Shown: positions 1-9,557 of the stretch, one piece after another
How the letters are laid out: each line of letters opens with the position of its first letter
Numbering within the stretch: the stretch's first letter is position 1
DNA from: Hyphomicrobiales bacterium
Lineage (GTDB): Bacteria > Pseudomonadota > Alphaproteobacteria > Rhizobiales > Xanthobacteraceae
Assembly (NCBI GenBank): GCA_021732215.1
Contig: JAKFVL010000009.1
Span: forward strand, 1 to 64,000
DNA: 64,000 nucleotides
Reading direction: 5' to 3'
Translations under genes and position numbers: made by a program
Notes under the pieces: model-generated
What the model saw: only the letters and a program-made list of their open reading frames with translations
Databases searched by the model: none
What the model was told of the DNA's origin: nothing

Positions 1-701
1 TAGCGTACCCCGATCGCGCGTTTGCCCTCGATGACAATCTCGGTCGCATGGGCATGCGTGAGGACGTGCACGTTTCCCCGCTTCATCGCTGGCCTGAGAA
101 ACGCCGTCGCCGCGCTGACACGCCGCCCGTTATGAATGGTCCGCTGGGCGTAGGCGACGCCCTCTTGCGTGCTGCCGTTGTAATCGGGATTGCGCGGAAT
201 ACCGAGACTCATCGCGCCCGCAATGAACGCTTCGCAGAGCGGATCCTGCCAGTCCATATCCGTGACGGTCAGACCGCCATCGCGGCCACGGAAGGTCGAA
301 TCGCCATCGCCAATGCGCCGTTCAAGCCGTTTGAAGTAAGGCAGCACATCCGCGTAACCCCAACCGCGATTGCCGAGTTGCGCCCACGTATCGAAGTCCT
401 GTCGCTGACCGCGATTATAGATATGCCCATTGATCGAGCTGGAGCCGCCGAGCGTCTTGCCTCGGGGCGAGAAAATGCGCCGGCCGCCCGTCCAGGGCCC
501 GGGCTCCTGCTGGTAACACCAGTTGATGCTCGTATTGTAGAAGGTCTTGATGAAGCCGGCCGGCAGATGAATGTAAGGATGCCAGTCCCTGGGTCCGGCT
601 TCGAGCACGCAAACACTCGTTCCGGCATCCTCGCTCAGCCGGTTTGCGAGCACGCACCCCGCAGATCCCGCGCCGACGATCACATAGTCGAAGGTGTCCA
701 T
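1..701 (-). CDS. GMC family FAD-dependent oxidoreductase, N-terminal 233 residues (partial)
   Basis: Flavin alcohol/choline dehydrogenase family. The frame starts at an ATG at 701 and stays open to the window edge, so the C-terminal catalytic half lies outside. Residues 5-20 hold the FAD-binding GxGxxG (VIVGAGSAGCVLANRL). Residues about 78-98 hold the first GMC signature (PRGKTLGGSSSINGHIYNRG). No signal peptide is seen, so it is probably cytoplasmic. It lies 12 bp downstream of the dehydrogenase gene at 714-1820 on the same strand, so the two are probably co-transcribed. The substrate cannot be told from this half. Confidence 0.88.
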   Translation of the reverse strand, partial: MDTFDYVIVGAGSAGCVLANRLSEDAGTSVCVLEAGPRDWHPYIHLPAGFIKTFYNTSINWCYQQEPGPWTGGRRIFSPRGKTLGGSSSINGHIYNRGQRQDFDTWAQLGNRGWGYADVLPYFKRLERRIGDGDSTFRGRDGGLTVTDMDWQDPLCEAFIAGAMSLGIPRNPDYNGSTQEGVAYAQRTIHNGRRVSAATAFLRPAMKRGNVHVLTHAHATEIVIEGKRAIGVR

Positions 702-713
702 GATATCCCCGGG

Positions 714-1820
714 TCAGGCCGGGACGACATCGCGCGCATGCTTGAGCGCTTCAAGCACCGCATTCGCGGTTGCCCGCGTGCCATCCGGCCCTCCGATTTC
801 CAACGGCTTGAGACCGTTTGCAAAAGCATCGTCGACTGCTGAGCGAATAAGCCGGCCTCCGAGGCCCAAATCGCTTCGGTCGTGCTTTTGCCCAAGCCAC
901 TCGAGCATCATTGCAGCCGACAGAATCATGGCAATCGGATTGGCTCGCCCGTGCCCGGCGATATCCGGGGCCGTGCCATGGCAGGGCTGAAACACAGCGT
1001 GTTGATCGCCAATGTCGGCAGACGGCGCGAAGCCCAATCCGCCCAGAAGCCCGGCGCCCAAATCCGATAGAATGTCACCGAACATGTTTTCGGTAACGAG
1101 AACGTCCAGTTCCCACGGCTTGCGCACCATAAAGAGAGATGTCGCATCGACGTAAGCGTGGCTGGCATCGATATCGCGATTGAGAGCCGCGCGTTCGTCA
1201 AATACTTTCCTGAAAAACGCGAAGCTGGAAAACACGTTGGCTTTGTCGACGCACGTCACGCTAGCGTGACCCGACACGCTTTTCCTTTGTCTCGCAAGAT
1301 TGAATGCAAAGTCGAACAGCTTCTCGGATACTTTTCGTGTGATTACCAACGTGTCGCGCGCTTCTTCATCGGTGTTCGTTTGTTTTATGTTGCGCGAGGC
1401 AAATAGTCCTTCGGTCGACTCGCGAATAATCACGAAGTCAAGGTTCTGCGCACGCGGATCGGCCAATACGGCCGGGACGTTCGGCAGCGAGCGCACGGGC
1501 CGGACGCCGGCATAGAGACCAAGCTCCATCCGCAGATCGATCTGTGGAGCAATCTCGGTCCCGTCCGGATACCTCACATTTGGCCATCCCATTGCACCCA
1601 GAAGGATGGCATCGGCGCGCCGGGCAGCCGCTAGCGCTGAAGAAGGAAGCGCGACACCGTGGTCGCGATAGTGGATTGCTCCGGCATGATGCGTTTCAAA
1701 GTTCAGAGCGATCGTATCTACTTTCTTTGCCACAGCATTCAGAATCTCGAGGCAAGGCTCCATGACCTCAATGCCGATTCCGTCGCCGGGCAGGACTACG
1801 ATACTTATGGTGTTTTTCAT
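714..1820 (-). CDS. Isocitrate/isopropylmalate-family dehydrogenase (tartrate or isopropylmalate type)
   Basis: 368-residue NAD-dependent beta-decarboxylating dehydrogenase. Visible are the N-terminal GDGIGIEVM, the substrate loop IIRESTEGLF (residues 131-140), the catalytic Lys region VDKANVF (about 193) and the metal-binding stretch ENMFGDILSDLGAGL (244-258), then HGTAPDIAGHGRANP. The STEG loop differs from the usual LTGG of LeuB, so a tartrate/malate-like or other 2-hydroxyacid substrate is more likely than leucine biosynthesis; this is inference. The start at 1820 is chosen because the family begins just before GDGIG and AGAAGAA precedes it; a longer frame reaches 1931. It sits directly upstream of the GMC oxidoreductase. 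Confidence 0.85.
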   Translation of the reverse strand: MKNTISIVVLPGDGIGIEVMEPCLEILNAVAKKVDTIALNFETHHAGAIHYRDHGVALPSSALAAARRADAILLGAMGWPNVRYPDGTEIAPQIDLRMELGLYAGVRPVRSLPNVPAVLADPRAQNLDFVIIRESTEGLFASRNIKQTNTDEEARDTLVITRKVSEKLFDFAFNLARQRKSVSGHASVTCVDKANVFSSFAFFRKVFDERAALNRDIDASHAYVDATSLFMVRKPWELDVLVTENMFGDILSDLGAGLLGGLGFAPSADIGDQHAVFQPCHGTAPDIAGHGRANPIAMILSAAMMLEWLGQKHDRSDLGLGGRLIRSAVDDAFANGLKPLEIGGPDGTRATANAVLEALKHARDVVPA

Positions 1821-1991
1821 TTTTCTTCGGCGCGGCTGAACCAGTGCCGGACAAGAATAGCAAATACCGGACAGGTACCGCGACTGAATTTTGTGGAACT
1901 GCTCAGTACCAGACGTCAGATTTCGCTGCACTGCGGTCCACGACGCAGGCTGGCAACCAAACCGGATAAGTCCGACTGAAAACCTTCGGCC

Positions 1992-3356
1992 TCAAGTCTT
2001 CCTGATCTTGAAGCTCTTGAGATATTCCTCAGGCTTGTCGGGATCGAACATTTTGCCCATCACCGAAAACGATTTGTACGAAGTCTTGGGCGGCATCAAT
2101 CCCATCTCCGTCATCACCTTCTGCGCGTCGGTCGCGAGATACACCTGCTCGGCCACCTGCTTGTAATCCACATCGCCCTTGATCTGACCCCAGCGCTTCA
2201 TCTGGGTGAGCATCCACACCGCAAAGGACTGCCAGGGGAACGGATCGAAATCCACGCGCTTGGCGTCGGTCTTGATACCGCCCAGACCGTCCGCATAAGT
2301 GCCGGTCAGAACCTGTTCAAGCACCGAGACCGGTGCGTTGATATAGTTCGGCGGCGCAATGACTTCGGCTATCTGCTTACGGTTCTCTGCTTTTGACGCA
2401 TAGATTGTCGCGTCGATGATCGAGCGCGTCAATGCCGCGAAGCTGTTGGGAGAATTCGTGATGAAATCCCTGCTGGCGGCAAAGCTGCAACAGGGATGAC
2501 CGTCCCAAATTTCCTTGGACAGAATATGCATGAAGCCGACGCCGTCATAGATGGCGCGCTGACAGATATTGTCGGGCGCGAGAAAGCCGTCAATGTTGTC
2601 TGCACGAAGGTTAGCGACCATTTCCGGCGGAGGAACCGATCGCAGTTGCACATCGGTATCAGGATCGATTCCGTGCTCGGCGAGATAGTAGCGCAAGAGA
2701 TAATTGTGCATCGAGTAGTCGAATGGAATGGCGAATTTCATGCCTTTCCATTCCTTTGGATCACGCCTGTCCTTATGCTTTATCGCGAGCGTAATACCCT
2801 GCCCGTTGATATTCTCGATCGCCGGAACGCAGAAAGGCAGCGCCTGGGCGCCAAGTCCGAGCGATATCGCGATCGGCATCGGCGCCAGCATGTGCGCGGC
2901 GTCGTATTCCTTGTTGATTGTCTTGTCGCGGACGACCGCCCACCCAGCCGTTTTCACGACATCGACATTCAGGCCATGCTTTGAATAGAAGCCGAGAGGT
3001 GCCGCCATTATGATCGGGGTCGCACAAGTGATGGGAATAAAGCCGACTTTCAGATCCCGTTTCTCCGGAGGGCCTCCGGCGGCAAAAACCTCTGTCGCTG
3101 TCTTGATTGGAAAGAACTGCGCGATCGCAGCCATGGCAGTCGACGCTCCGACCGATTTCAGGAATGCACGCCGAGCATTGGCTTCCGGGAAGATTGCTCG
3201 CGTGACGGCAGAAGCCACCAGACTTTCGTAAATCTCCTCCGTACCAGTAGCGGATAACGGATCCGCCTCATGCTCAACTCTTGAGGCATGGCGACCGCAT
3301 TCGCACGCCAGCCGAGACTTGAACCGGTCGAAGTACCCAGCACCGGACTTCGTCAT
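1992..3356 (-). CDS. NrtA/CmpA-type ABC substrate-binding protein with internal Tat signal (orphan)
   Basis: 454 residues of the nitrate/bicarbonate/sulfonate binding family (LKVGFIPITCATPIIMAAPLGFYSKHGL, split here as LKVGFIPITC and APLGFYSKHGL). A twin-arginine motif RRAFLKSVG lies unusually far in, at residues 62-70, followed by a hydrophobic stretch ending near FAAGG. The leader before it contains LACECGRHAS (Cys-x-Cys-Gly..His). The ATG at 3356 has GGAG upstream. No permease or ATPase of the nitrate/taurine type is in the window, so this is an orphan binding protein, or it works with transporter genes elsewhere. The IPMDH-like and GMC genes follow it on the same strand. Confidence 0.82.
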   Translation of the reverse strand: MTKSGAGYFDRFKSRLACECGRHASRVEHEADPLSATGTEEIYESLVASAVTRAIFPEANARRAFLKSVGASTAMAAIAQFFPIKTATEVFAAGGPPEKRDLKVGFIPITCATPIIMAAPLGFYSKHGLNVDVVKTAGWAVVRDKTINKEYDAAHMLAPMPIAISLGLGAQALPFCVPAIENINGQGITLAIKHKDRRDPKEWKGMKFAIPFDYSMHNYLLRYYLAEHGIDPDTDVQLRSVPPPEMVANLRADNIDGFLAPDNICQRAIYDGVGFMHILSKEIWDGHPCCSFAASRDFITNSPNSFAALTRSIIDATIYASKAENRKQIAEVIAPPNYINAPVSVLEQVLTGTYADGLGGIKTDAKRVDFDPFPWQSFAVWMLTQMKRWGQIKGDVDYKQVAEQVYLATDAQKVMTEMGLMPPKTSYKSFSVMGKMFDPDKPEEYLKSFKIRKT

Positions 3357-3898
3357 GATGAAATCTCCAACTGAAAATTCGATTATCGAAGCAAGCAACG
3401 TGCCAGTTCTAGGCAGAGCTATAGACGTCCGCGGCATGGGGCAACGAGGCCGCGAGGTCAGCAATTGCGCGCAGAAGGATTGAATGCCAGCCGCTCCCTG
3501 CGGTCATGCGTATTCACAAATCCGGAGGGGCCGCCGCCGTGTTGATTAGCCTCTCATCGGACTCGGATGCCTGAACGCGGACACCGGCTCAATGCTGTGG
3601 CCGTCTCACCCGCTTATTTCGCTGCGCGGAACTTGTCTCAGCTTGGGAAACATCGCCATTCATAGGCGGGCGTTCTGTCGCATCATGATGATCGGTCAAA
3701 TCATTTGACATCGGCTGCACAGGCACGTTGACTCCGGCAAAACAAAAATGATTGGCCGCCAGTGTGTTGGCCGGAGGGAAGCGCTTGAACAGGTATCCGT
3801 TTTCGGAGCCGGATGTTGCGCATCGCTGTTTCAAATGGACAGCAGCCTTGACGCATTCGCTGCATCGCCTCTGGTTCAAAGACTGAGGCGCGCGGATC
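3357..3898. promoter_or_regulatory. Divergent intergenic region
   Basis: About 540 bp between the minus-strand binding-protein gene and the plus-strand peptide transporter operon. It must hold promoters for both directions. I see no convincing operator, tRNA or small gene. A 103-codon minus frame (3589-3900) shows no recognisable domain and starts inside the opposing gene, so it is not called. Confidence 0.4.
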
Positions 3899-4852
3899 AT
3901 GCAGGGCTACATCGTTCGCCGCTTTCTTGCATTGATCCCGACGCTGATTTTCGCGAGCTTCATCGTCTTCATCACGGTGCGCCTGATTCCCGGCAACATC
4001 ATCGAGCTGATGCTGTCGCAGAACGACGTCAGCGCCTCAAAGCAAACGCGCGATCAGCTTGAGGCCGCACTCGGACTCGATACGCCGATCTACATTCAGT
4101 ACTTCAAGTGGATGGCCGGCCTGCTGCAGGGCGACCTCGGCAAGTCGCTGTGGACCAATACGCCGGTCATGGAGGAAATCCTCTATCGTCTGCCGATTAC
4201 CTTCCAACTGGGCATGATGGCGCTGCTGGTGTCACTTCTTGTCGGCATTCCGATCGGCGTCTACGCCGCACTGAAGCAAGACACCGTCGGCGATTACTTG
4301 CTTCGCACGCTTTCGATTTTGATGCTTGCCATTCCCGGATTCTGGGTCGGCACGCTGGTGATGGTATTCCCCGCGATGTGGTGGGGCTGGTCGCCGTCGG
4401 TGAGGTTCGTCACTTTCTCACAAGACCCGTGGGGCAATTTCGTCCAACTTCTGATTCCAGCGCTGATCCTCGGCAAGGCGTTCTCTGCGATTATCATGCG
4501 GCTGACGCGCACGCTGATGCTGGAGGTGCTGCGGCAGGACTACATCCGCACCGCACGCGCCAAAGGCCTGTCAGTCTCGACTATTGTGATCCGGCATGCG
4601 CTGCGCAACGCGCTGATACCTGTGGTGACGCTGGTGGGCCTGCAAGCGCCGCTGCTGTTCGGCGGCGCGGTGATCCTCGAACAGATTTTCGTCATACCCG
4701 GAATGGGCCTTCTGCTGCTGGAAGCCGTCGGCACCCGCGACTATCCGACCATCACCGGCGTGTTCCTCGTCATCGGCGTCGCCGTGGTAATCATCAATCT
4801 GCTGGTCGATCTCAGCTACGGCTTTCTCGATCCCAAGGTGAGAAATCGCTGA
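3899..4852 (+). CDS. Peptide-type ABC transporter permease, DppB/OppB family
   Basis: 317-residue inner-membrane permease. The first transmembrane helix lies near residues 9-30 (FLALIPTLIFASFIVFITV), the periplasmic loop carries LGLDTPIYIQYFKWM, and the EAA-loop region is about 210-235 (YIRTARAKGLS..IRHALRNALIP). It is the first gene of a five-gene importer. Its TGA overlaps the ATG of the next permease (TGATG), which implies translational coupling. The likely substrate is a peptide or another small solute; family 5 importers also carry nickel, opines and sugars. Confidence 0.93.
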   Translation: MQGYIVRRFLALIPTLIFASFIVFITVRLIPGNIIELMLSQNDVSASKQTRDQLEAALGLDTPIYIQYFKWMAGLLQGDLGKSLWTNTPVMEEILYRLPITFQLGMMALLVSLLVGIPIGVYAALKQDTVGDYLLRTLSILMLAIPGFWVGTLVMVFPAMWWGWSPSVRFVTFSQDPWGNFVQLLIPALILGKAFSAIIMRLTRTLMLEVLRQDYIRTARAKGLSVSTIVIRHALRNALIPVVTLVGLQAPLLFGGAVILEQIFVIPGMGLLLLEAVGTRDYPTITGVFLVIGVAVVIINLLVDLSYGFLDPKVRNR

Positions 4853-5760
4853 TGGCCGAAATCACCACGGATACCGGCGTTGGCGTCCGCCCGGCTCTGG
4901 CGCGCAAGCCGAGCGCGTTCCTTGAATTCTTTTCCCGGCTGTTTCGGGAGAAGCCGCTCGGCGCGATCGGCGCGGTGGTCTGCCTGATCTTTCTGTTCGC
5001 CGGGATCTTCGCCGATCTGCTGGCGCCTTACGGCTTCAATCTGATCATGCCGATCAACCGGATGAAGCCGCCGAGCTTGCAGTTCTGGTTCGGCACCGAC
5101 AATCTCGGCCGTGACATCTTCTCGCGCATTCTCTATGGCGCACGGCTTTCGGTCATCATCGGGCTGTCGGCAGCATTGCTGGCCACCGTGTTGTCGATCC
5201 TTCTCGGCATTACGACGGGTTATCTCGGCGGCCGCTTCGACATGATCGTGCAGCGCTTCGTCGACGCATGGATGAGCTTTCCGGATATCGTGATCCTGAT
5301 CGTGGTCGTGTCCGTCGTCGGACCGGGCATGCCGCAGGTGATCGTCGTCCTCGGCTGTCTCTATGGCATCGCCGGTTCGCGCATCATCCGCAGCGCCGTG
5401 ATCTCGGTGCGCGAACAGAGTTACATTCATGCCGCGCAATCGATAGGTGGAACCACCCCGCGCATCCTCTGGTATCATGTTCTGCCGAATGTCATGCCGC
5501 CGGTGATTGTGTTGTTCACCACGCGCGTCGGCGCGGTCATCCTGGCAGAAGCCGCCCTGTCATTCCTCGGGCTCGGCGTTCCGCCGCCGGCGCCCACTTG
5601 GGGCGGCATGCTGACCGGCAGCGCCCGCAACTACATGTACCTAGCGCCGTGGATGGCGCTCGCGCCGGGCATTTGCCTGACGCTCGTTGTGTTCAGCATC
5701 AACATGTTCGGAGATGCGTTACGTGACCTGCTCGATCCGCGCATGCGCGGCCACCGTTAA
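4852..5760 (+). CDS. Peptide-type ABC transporter permease, DppC/OppC family
   Basis: 302 residues. The start at 4852 overlaps the DppB-like stop by one base; the same frame stays open further upstream inside the preceding gene, but that part is out-of-frame translation of it. It has an N-terminal hydrophobic helix, the FGTDNLGRDIFSRILYGAR motif typical of DppC, the EAA loop (SYIHAAQSIGGTTPRILWYHV) split as SYIHAAQSIG and HVLPNVMPP, and the C-terminal DLLDPRMRG. It pairs with the DppB-like subunit. Confidence 0.93.
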   Translation: MAEITTDTGVGVRPALARKPSAFLEFFSRLFREKPLGAIGAVVCLIFLFAGIFADLLAPYGFNLIMPINRMKPPSLQFWFGTDNLGRDIFSRILYGARLSVIIGLSAALLATVLSILLGITTGYLGGRFDMIVQRFVDAWMSFPDIVILIVVVSVVGPGMPQVIVVLGCLYGIAGSRIIRSAVISVREQSYIHAAQSIGGTTPRILWYHVLPNVMPPVIVLFTTRVGAVILAEAALSFLGLGVPPPAPTWGGMLTGSARNYMYLAPWMALAPGICLTLVVFSINMFGDALRDLLDPRMRGHR

Positions 5761-5790
5761 CCGACAAGAACGACTTGGAGGGGAGATACC

Positions 5791-7494
5791 ATGACCCAGA
5801 CATTCAAGATGCGGCATCTCGCAGGCGCAGCGCTCTTGAGCTTCGCGCTCTCGACATCCGCTGTCGCACAGGCGCCCGAAGCGCCGAAACCCGGCGGCAC
5901 TGTCGAGATCGCGACGATTTACGTGACGATCTCGGCCTTGTCGTTCGATAACTACGACTGGCCGTGGAAACACAACCATGATACCGGCGCGATCTATGAG
6001 CAGCTGTTCGCTGCCGATCTCTCGAAGGCCAAGTCTCGCGGCGGCAAGAACAGTTACATCAACGACGCCTACATCCCGAGCAACCTGATCCGCGGCGAAC
6101 TCGCCGAGAAGTGGGAGTGGCTGGAGAATCCGCTGCGGCTGAAGATCGATCTGCGCAAGGGCGTCATGTTCCCTGAGAAAGCCGGCGTGATGAAAGCCCG
6201 CGAAATGGTGGCCGAGGACGTCGTCTACAGCTTCAAACGTCTCTCGACGAGCCCGAAGGCGACTCGAAATTACTTCGATTACGTCAAGGACGTCACCGCG
6301 CCGGACAAGTACACGGTCGTGTTCGAGATGAGCAAGTTCAACGCCGAATGGGACTACCGCTTCGGCTATGGCTATTACTCGGGCATCATTCCGAAGGAAG
6401 TCGTCGATGCGGGCGCGGCGAACTGGAAGAATGTCAATGGTTCCGGCCCGTTCAAGCTGACCGACTATGTCGCCGGCAACTCGCAGACATACGAGAAGAA
6501 CGCCGAATACTGGGACAAAGAGACGATCAACGAAAAGGAGTTCAAGCTTCCCTACGTCGACAAGGTCGTCTATCGAATCATCAAGGACGAAGCGACGCGC
6601 GTCACGGCATTGCGCACCGGCAAGCTCGATATCATGGAAGGCGTTCGCTGGCAGGACGTGGAGACGCTGAGGAAAAGCGTGCCGCAACTGAAATGGAATA
6701 AATGGCTGAATCAGTCCGGTACTTTCCTGTCGATGCGGGTCGATCAGAAACCGTTCGACGATATCCGCGTGCGCCGCGCGCTGAATCTCGCTGTCAACAA
6801 GGAAGAGATCATCAAGTCGTATTACAACGGCAACGCCGAGCTTTATGCGTATCCGCAGCACCCGGAATACGGCCCTTACTTCCAACCGCTCAGCGAGCAG
6901 CCCGACAGCGTCAAGGAGCTTTTCAAGTACGATCCGGCCAAGGCCAAGAAGCTGCTCGCGGAAGCGGGCTATCCGAATGGCCTCACATTCACGACCCAGG
7001 TCTGCTCGTGCAATCCCGATCACATGGACTTGCTGCCGCTGGTCGCGGCCTACCTCGAACAGGTCGGCGTCAAGATGGAAATCCAGCCGATGGAGTATGC
7101 GGCGTTCCTCTCGGCGATGACGACGCAGAAAAATACGCCTGGCTACTTCATGAACAACGGCCATACCAACCCGACGACGAGCATCCGCAAGAGCTTCGTA
7201 CCGAAGCAGGTGTGGAATCCGTCGCAGTGGGACGATCCGAAGCTGACCGCGCGGATGGAAGCGGTCTACGAAGAGCGGGACGAAGCCAAGCGCATCGCCG
7301 AGATTCGCGCGATGACGACGGAAATGGTCGATGCAGCGCCGTACATCTGGATGCCCACGCCCTACGTCTTCACCGCATGGTGGCCGTGGGTGAAGGGTTA
7401 CGAGGGTGAACTCCGCGCAGGCTCGGTTCGTCCGGGTCCGATCTACGCGCGGATGTGGGTCGATCAGGAGATGAAAAAGAAGATGGGCTACTGA
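5791..7494 (+). CDS. ABC transporter substrate-binding protein, family 5 (peptide/nickel type)
   Basis: 567 residues with a Sec signal peptide (n-region MTQTFKMRH, hydrophobic core, AQA cleavage near residue 27). Family 5 hallmarks are KPGGTVEIAT at the mature N-terminus, VAEDVVYSFKRL, and the domain with VRRALNLAVNKEEI. A strong ribosome site (GGAGGGGAG) precedes the ATG by about 6 bases. This is the periplasmic receptor of the operon. An unusually long insert between mature residues about 40 and 80 (region with AADLSKAKSRGGKNSY) suggests a non-standard ligand. A hairpin follows the gene. Confidence 0.92.
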   Translation: MTQTFKMRHLAGAALLSFALSTSAVAQAPEAPKPGGTVEIATIYVTISALSFDNYDWPWKHNHDTGAIYEQLFAADLSKAKSRGGKNSYINDAYIPSNLIRGELAEKWEWLENPLRLKIDLRKGVMFPEKAGVMKAREMVAEDVVYSFKRLSTSPKATRNYFDYVKDVTAPDKYTVVFEMSKFNAEWDYRFGYGYYSGIIPKEVVDAGAANWKNVNGSGPFKLTDYVAGNSQTYEKNAEYWDKETINEKEFKLPYVDKVVYRIIKDEATRVTALRTGKLDIMEGVRWQDVETLRKSVPQLKWNKWLNQSGTFLSMRVDQKPFDDIRVRRALNLAVNKEEIIKSYYNGNAELYAYPQHPEYGPYFQPLSEQPDSVKELFKYDPAKAKKLLAEAGYPNGLTFTTQVCSCNPDHMDLLPLVAAYLEQVGVKMEIQPMEYAAFLSAMTTQKNTPGYFMNNGHTNPTTSIRKSFVPKQVWNPSQWDDPKLTARMEAVYEERDEAKRIAEIRAMTTEMVDAAPYIWMPTPYVFTAWWPWVKGYEGELRAGSVRPGPIYARMWVDQEMKKKMGY

Positions 7495-7516
7495 GCCCTA
7501 TCCATTCACCAAGACA

Positions 7517-7542
7517 TGCGGCAGCGTTGAGACGCTGCCGCA
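7517..7542 (+). terminator. Hairpin after the binding-protein gene (attenuator or mRNA stabiliser)
   Basis: Perfect 11-bp inverted repeat TGCGGCAGCGT / ACGCTGCCGCA around a TGAG loop, 22 bases after the binding-protein stop and before the ATPase gene. There is no T-run, so partial termination or protection of the upstream message is more likely than full termination. This fits the excess of binding protein that importers need. Confidence 0.6.
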
Positions 7543-7565
7543 GCCGTTCCGGAGTTCCGATTCCA

Positions 7566-8543
7566 GTGACCAAACCTCTGCTTCAGGTCCGCAATCTGAC
7601 CACCCGGTTTGGCCACGGGCTTGGCTCGGTCACGGCGGTCAACAATGTTTCGTTCGACGTCAATGCCGGCGAGACGGTTGCAATCGTCGGCGAAAGCGGT
7701 TCAGGCAAAAGCATCACGGCGCTGTCGATCCTGCGGCTGGTGCCCGAGCCTCCTGGCAAGATCGTCGGCGGTGAAATCCTGTTCGACGGCCTCGATCTCA
7801 CCAAGCTGCCGGAAGAGGAGATGCGCGCGATCCGGGGCAACCGGATCGCTATGATCTTTCAGGAGCCGATGACCTCGCTCAATCCGTCGCTGACCATTGG
7901 CTTGCAGATTGCCGAACCGATCAATCTGCATATGAAGATGCCGTGGCAGAAGGCCTACGACAAGGCGAAGCAACTGCTGGATCGTGTGCGCATGCCCGAT
8001 GCCAAAAGCCGGCTGTCATCGCATCCGCATCAGTTTTCCGGCGGCATGCGCCAGCGCATCATGATCGCCATGGCGCTAGCCTGTCAGCCGAAGCTCATCA
8101 TCGCCGACGAGCCGACCACGGCGCTTGACGTTACGGTGCAGGCACAGATTCTGGAACTGCTCAAGGAGCTGACCCGCGAAACCGGATCGTCGCTGATCCT
8201 CATCACCCACGATCTCGGCGTAGTCGCGCGCTACGCCGACCGGGTCTGCGTCATGTATGGCGGCAAGATCATCGAGACGGCGAGCGCGCACGATCTCTAC
8301 GCCCGGCCGCTGCATCCCTACACGCGCGGGCTGATGGCCTCGATCCCGCGACTCGACCAGCCGCCGGGCGTGCGGCTGGTGCCAATTAAAGGACAGCCGC
8401 CTAACCTTGCGCAGCTTCCGCCCGGCTGTTCGTTCAATCCGCGCTGTGGCGAGGTGATCGACCGTTGCCGGCGTGACGTGCCCGAATTGATGCATGCCGA
8501 CGAAAAACATCTGCATGCCTGCTGGACGTCTCCTCATGTCTGA
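7566..8543 (+). CDS. Peptide-type ABC transporter ATPase, DppD/OppD family
   Basis: 325 residues. GTG start at 7566 with GGAG 11 bases upstream; a longer frame from 7455 overlaps the previous gene and its hairpin and is rejected. Walker A is GESGSGKS, the Q-loop is [10 protein letters not shown], the signature FSGGMRQR and Walker [12 protein letters not shown]. The C-terminal oligopeptide extension [10 protein letters not shown] contributes to an iron-sulfur cluster in some homologues. It overlaps the next ATPase gene by 8 bp. Confidence 0.93.
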   Translation: MTKPLLQVRNLTTRFGHGLGSVTAVNNVSFDVNAGETVAIVGESGSGKSITALSILRLVPEPPGKIVGGEILFDGLDLTKLPEEEMRAIRGNRIAMIFQEPMTSLNPSLTIGLQIAEPINLHMKMPWQKAYDKAKQLLDRVRMPDAKSRLSSHPHQFSGGMRQRIMIAMALACQPKLIIADEPTTALDVTVQAQILELLKELTRETGSSLILITHDLGVVARYADRVCVMYGGKIIETASAHDLYARPLHPYTRGLMASIPRLDQPPGVRLVPIKGQPPNLAQLPPGCSFNPRCGEVIDRCRRDVPELMHADEKHLHACWTSPHV

Positions 8544-9552
8544 CGCGATGACACAGGAGAGGCCGGCCGAGCCGAAGGCCACCGCGAACGTCATCCTCGA
8601 CGTCGAGGACCTCAAGATTCATTTTCCAGTCTACGGCGGATTGATCCAGAAGCAGGTCGGCGCTGTGAAGGCGGTTGACGGAGTATCGTTTCAGGTTTTC
8701 GAGGGCGAGACGCTGGGCCTTGTCGGCGAAAGCGGTTGCGGAAAATCCACGACGGGTCTCGCTGTGCTGCGCATGCTGCCAGTGACGGCCGGCAGGATCG
8801 TGTTCGAAGGCGTCAATATCACTCATCACGACCAGAAGCAGATGCGGCCGATCCGCCGCCGCATGCAGATGGTCTATCAGGACCCCTTCGGCTCGCTCGA
8901 TCCGCGCATGACGGTGGGGGAGATCGTCGGCGAGCCGCTTGTTATACATAAGCTGCACGGCGAAAAAAAAGAACGTCGGGAGCGGGTGATGTCGCTGCTG
9001 GAAATGGTCGGGCTGCGGCACGACATGATCGACCGCTATCCGCATCAGTTCTCCGGCGGCCAGCGCCAGCGCATTTCGATCGCACGTGCGCTCGCGGTCG
9101 AGCCGCGACTGCTCATTTGCGATGAGCCGGTGTCAGCGCTTGATGTGTCGATCCAGGCGCAGGTGGTCAACCTGTTCCAGGAGTTGCAGGAGCGGCTCGG
9201 CATTTCCAGCATCTTCGTCGCGCACGATCTTGCAGTCGTGCGTCATGTCAGCCAGCGCATCGCGGTGATGTATCTCGGCACGATCGTGGAAATTTCATCG
9301 CGCGACGAACTTTATGCCAACCCGAAGCACCCCTATACGCAGGCACTTATGGCGGCGATCCCGGTTGCGAATCCGGTCATTGAAGCCGCGCGGGCACACC
9401 AGATCATCACCGGCGAGGTGCCGAGCGCACAGCGGCCGCCTCCGGGCTGCCGGTTTCATCCGCGCTGCGTCCATGCAATGCCGATCTGCAGCGAGCAGAC
9501 GCCAGAGCTGAAGAATCACGGCAGCAGCAAGGTCGCCTGTCATCTGTTCTGA
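8536..9552 (+). CDS. Peptide-type ABC transporter ATPase, DppF/OppF family
   Basis: 338 residues, start ATG at 8536 inside the end of the previous gene. Walker A is GESGCGKST, the Q-loop [12 protein letters not shown], the signature FSGGQRQR and Walker [13 protein letters not shown]. The C-terminal extension is [10 protein letters not shown]. It completes a full importer (two permeases, receptor, two ATPases). The stop is 5 bp from the stop of the convergent CoA-transferase gene, leaving almost no room for a separate terminator. Confidence 0.94.
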   Translation: MSDAMTQERPAEPKATANVILDVEDLKIHFPVYGGLIQKQVGAVKAVDGVSFQVFEGETLGLVGESGCGKSTTGLAVLRMLPVTAGRIVFEGVNITHHDQKQMRPIRRRMQMVYQDPFGSLDPRMTVGEIVGEPLVIHKLHGEKKERRERVMSLLEMVGLRHDMIDRYPHQFSGGQRQRISIARALAVEPRLLICDEPVSALDVSIQAQVVNLFQELQERLGISSIFVAHDLAVVRHVSQRIAVMYLGTIVEISSRDELYANPKHPYTQALMAAIPVANPVIEAARAHQIITGEVPSAQRPPPGCRFHPRCVHAMPICSEQTPELKNHGSSKVACHLF

Positions 9553-9557
9553 GGCAA

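Noticed and set aside
3589-3900. 103-codon minus frame in the 3.4-3.9 kb gap
   Set aside because: No recognisable motif, no ribosome site, starts inside the opposing permease gene.
4108-4851. Long open frame fused upstream of the DppC-like gene
   Set aside because: It reads the DppB-like gene out of register (Arg/His/Pro-rich, no domain); DppC homologues start at 4852.
5719-7164. 481-codon frame opposite the family 5 binding protein
   Set aside because: Antisense shadow of a well-supported gene with signal peptide and strong ribosome site; no domain seen.
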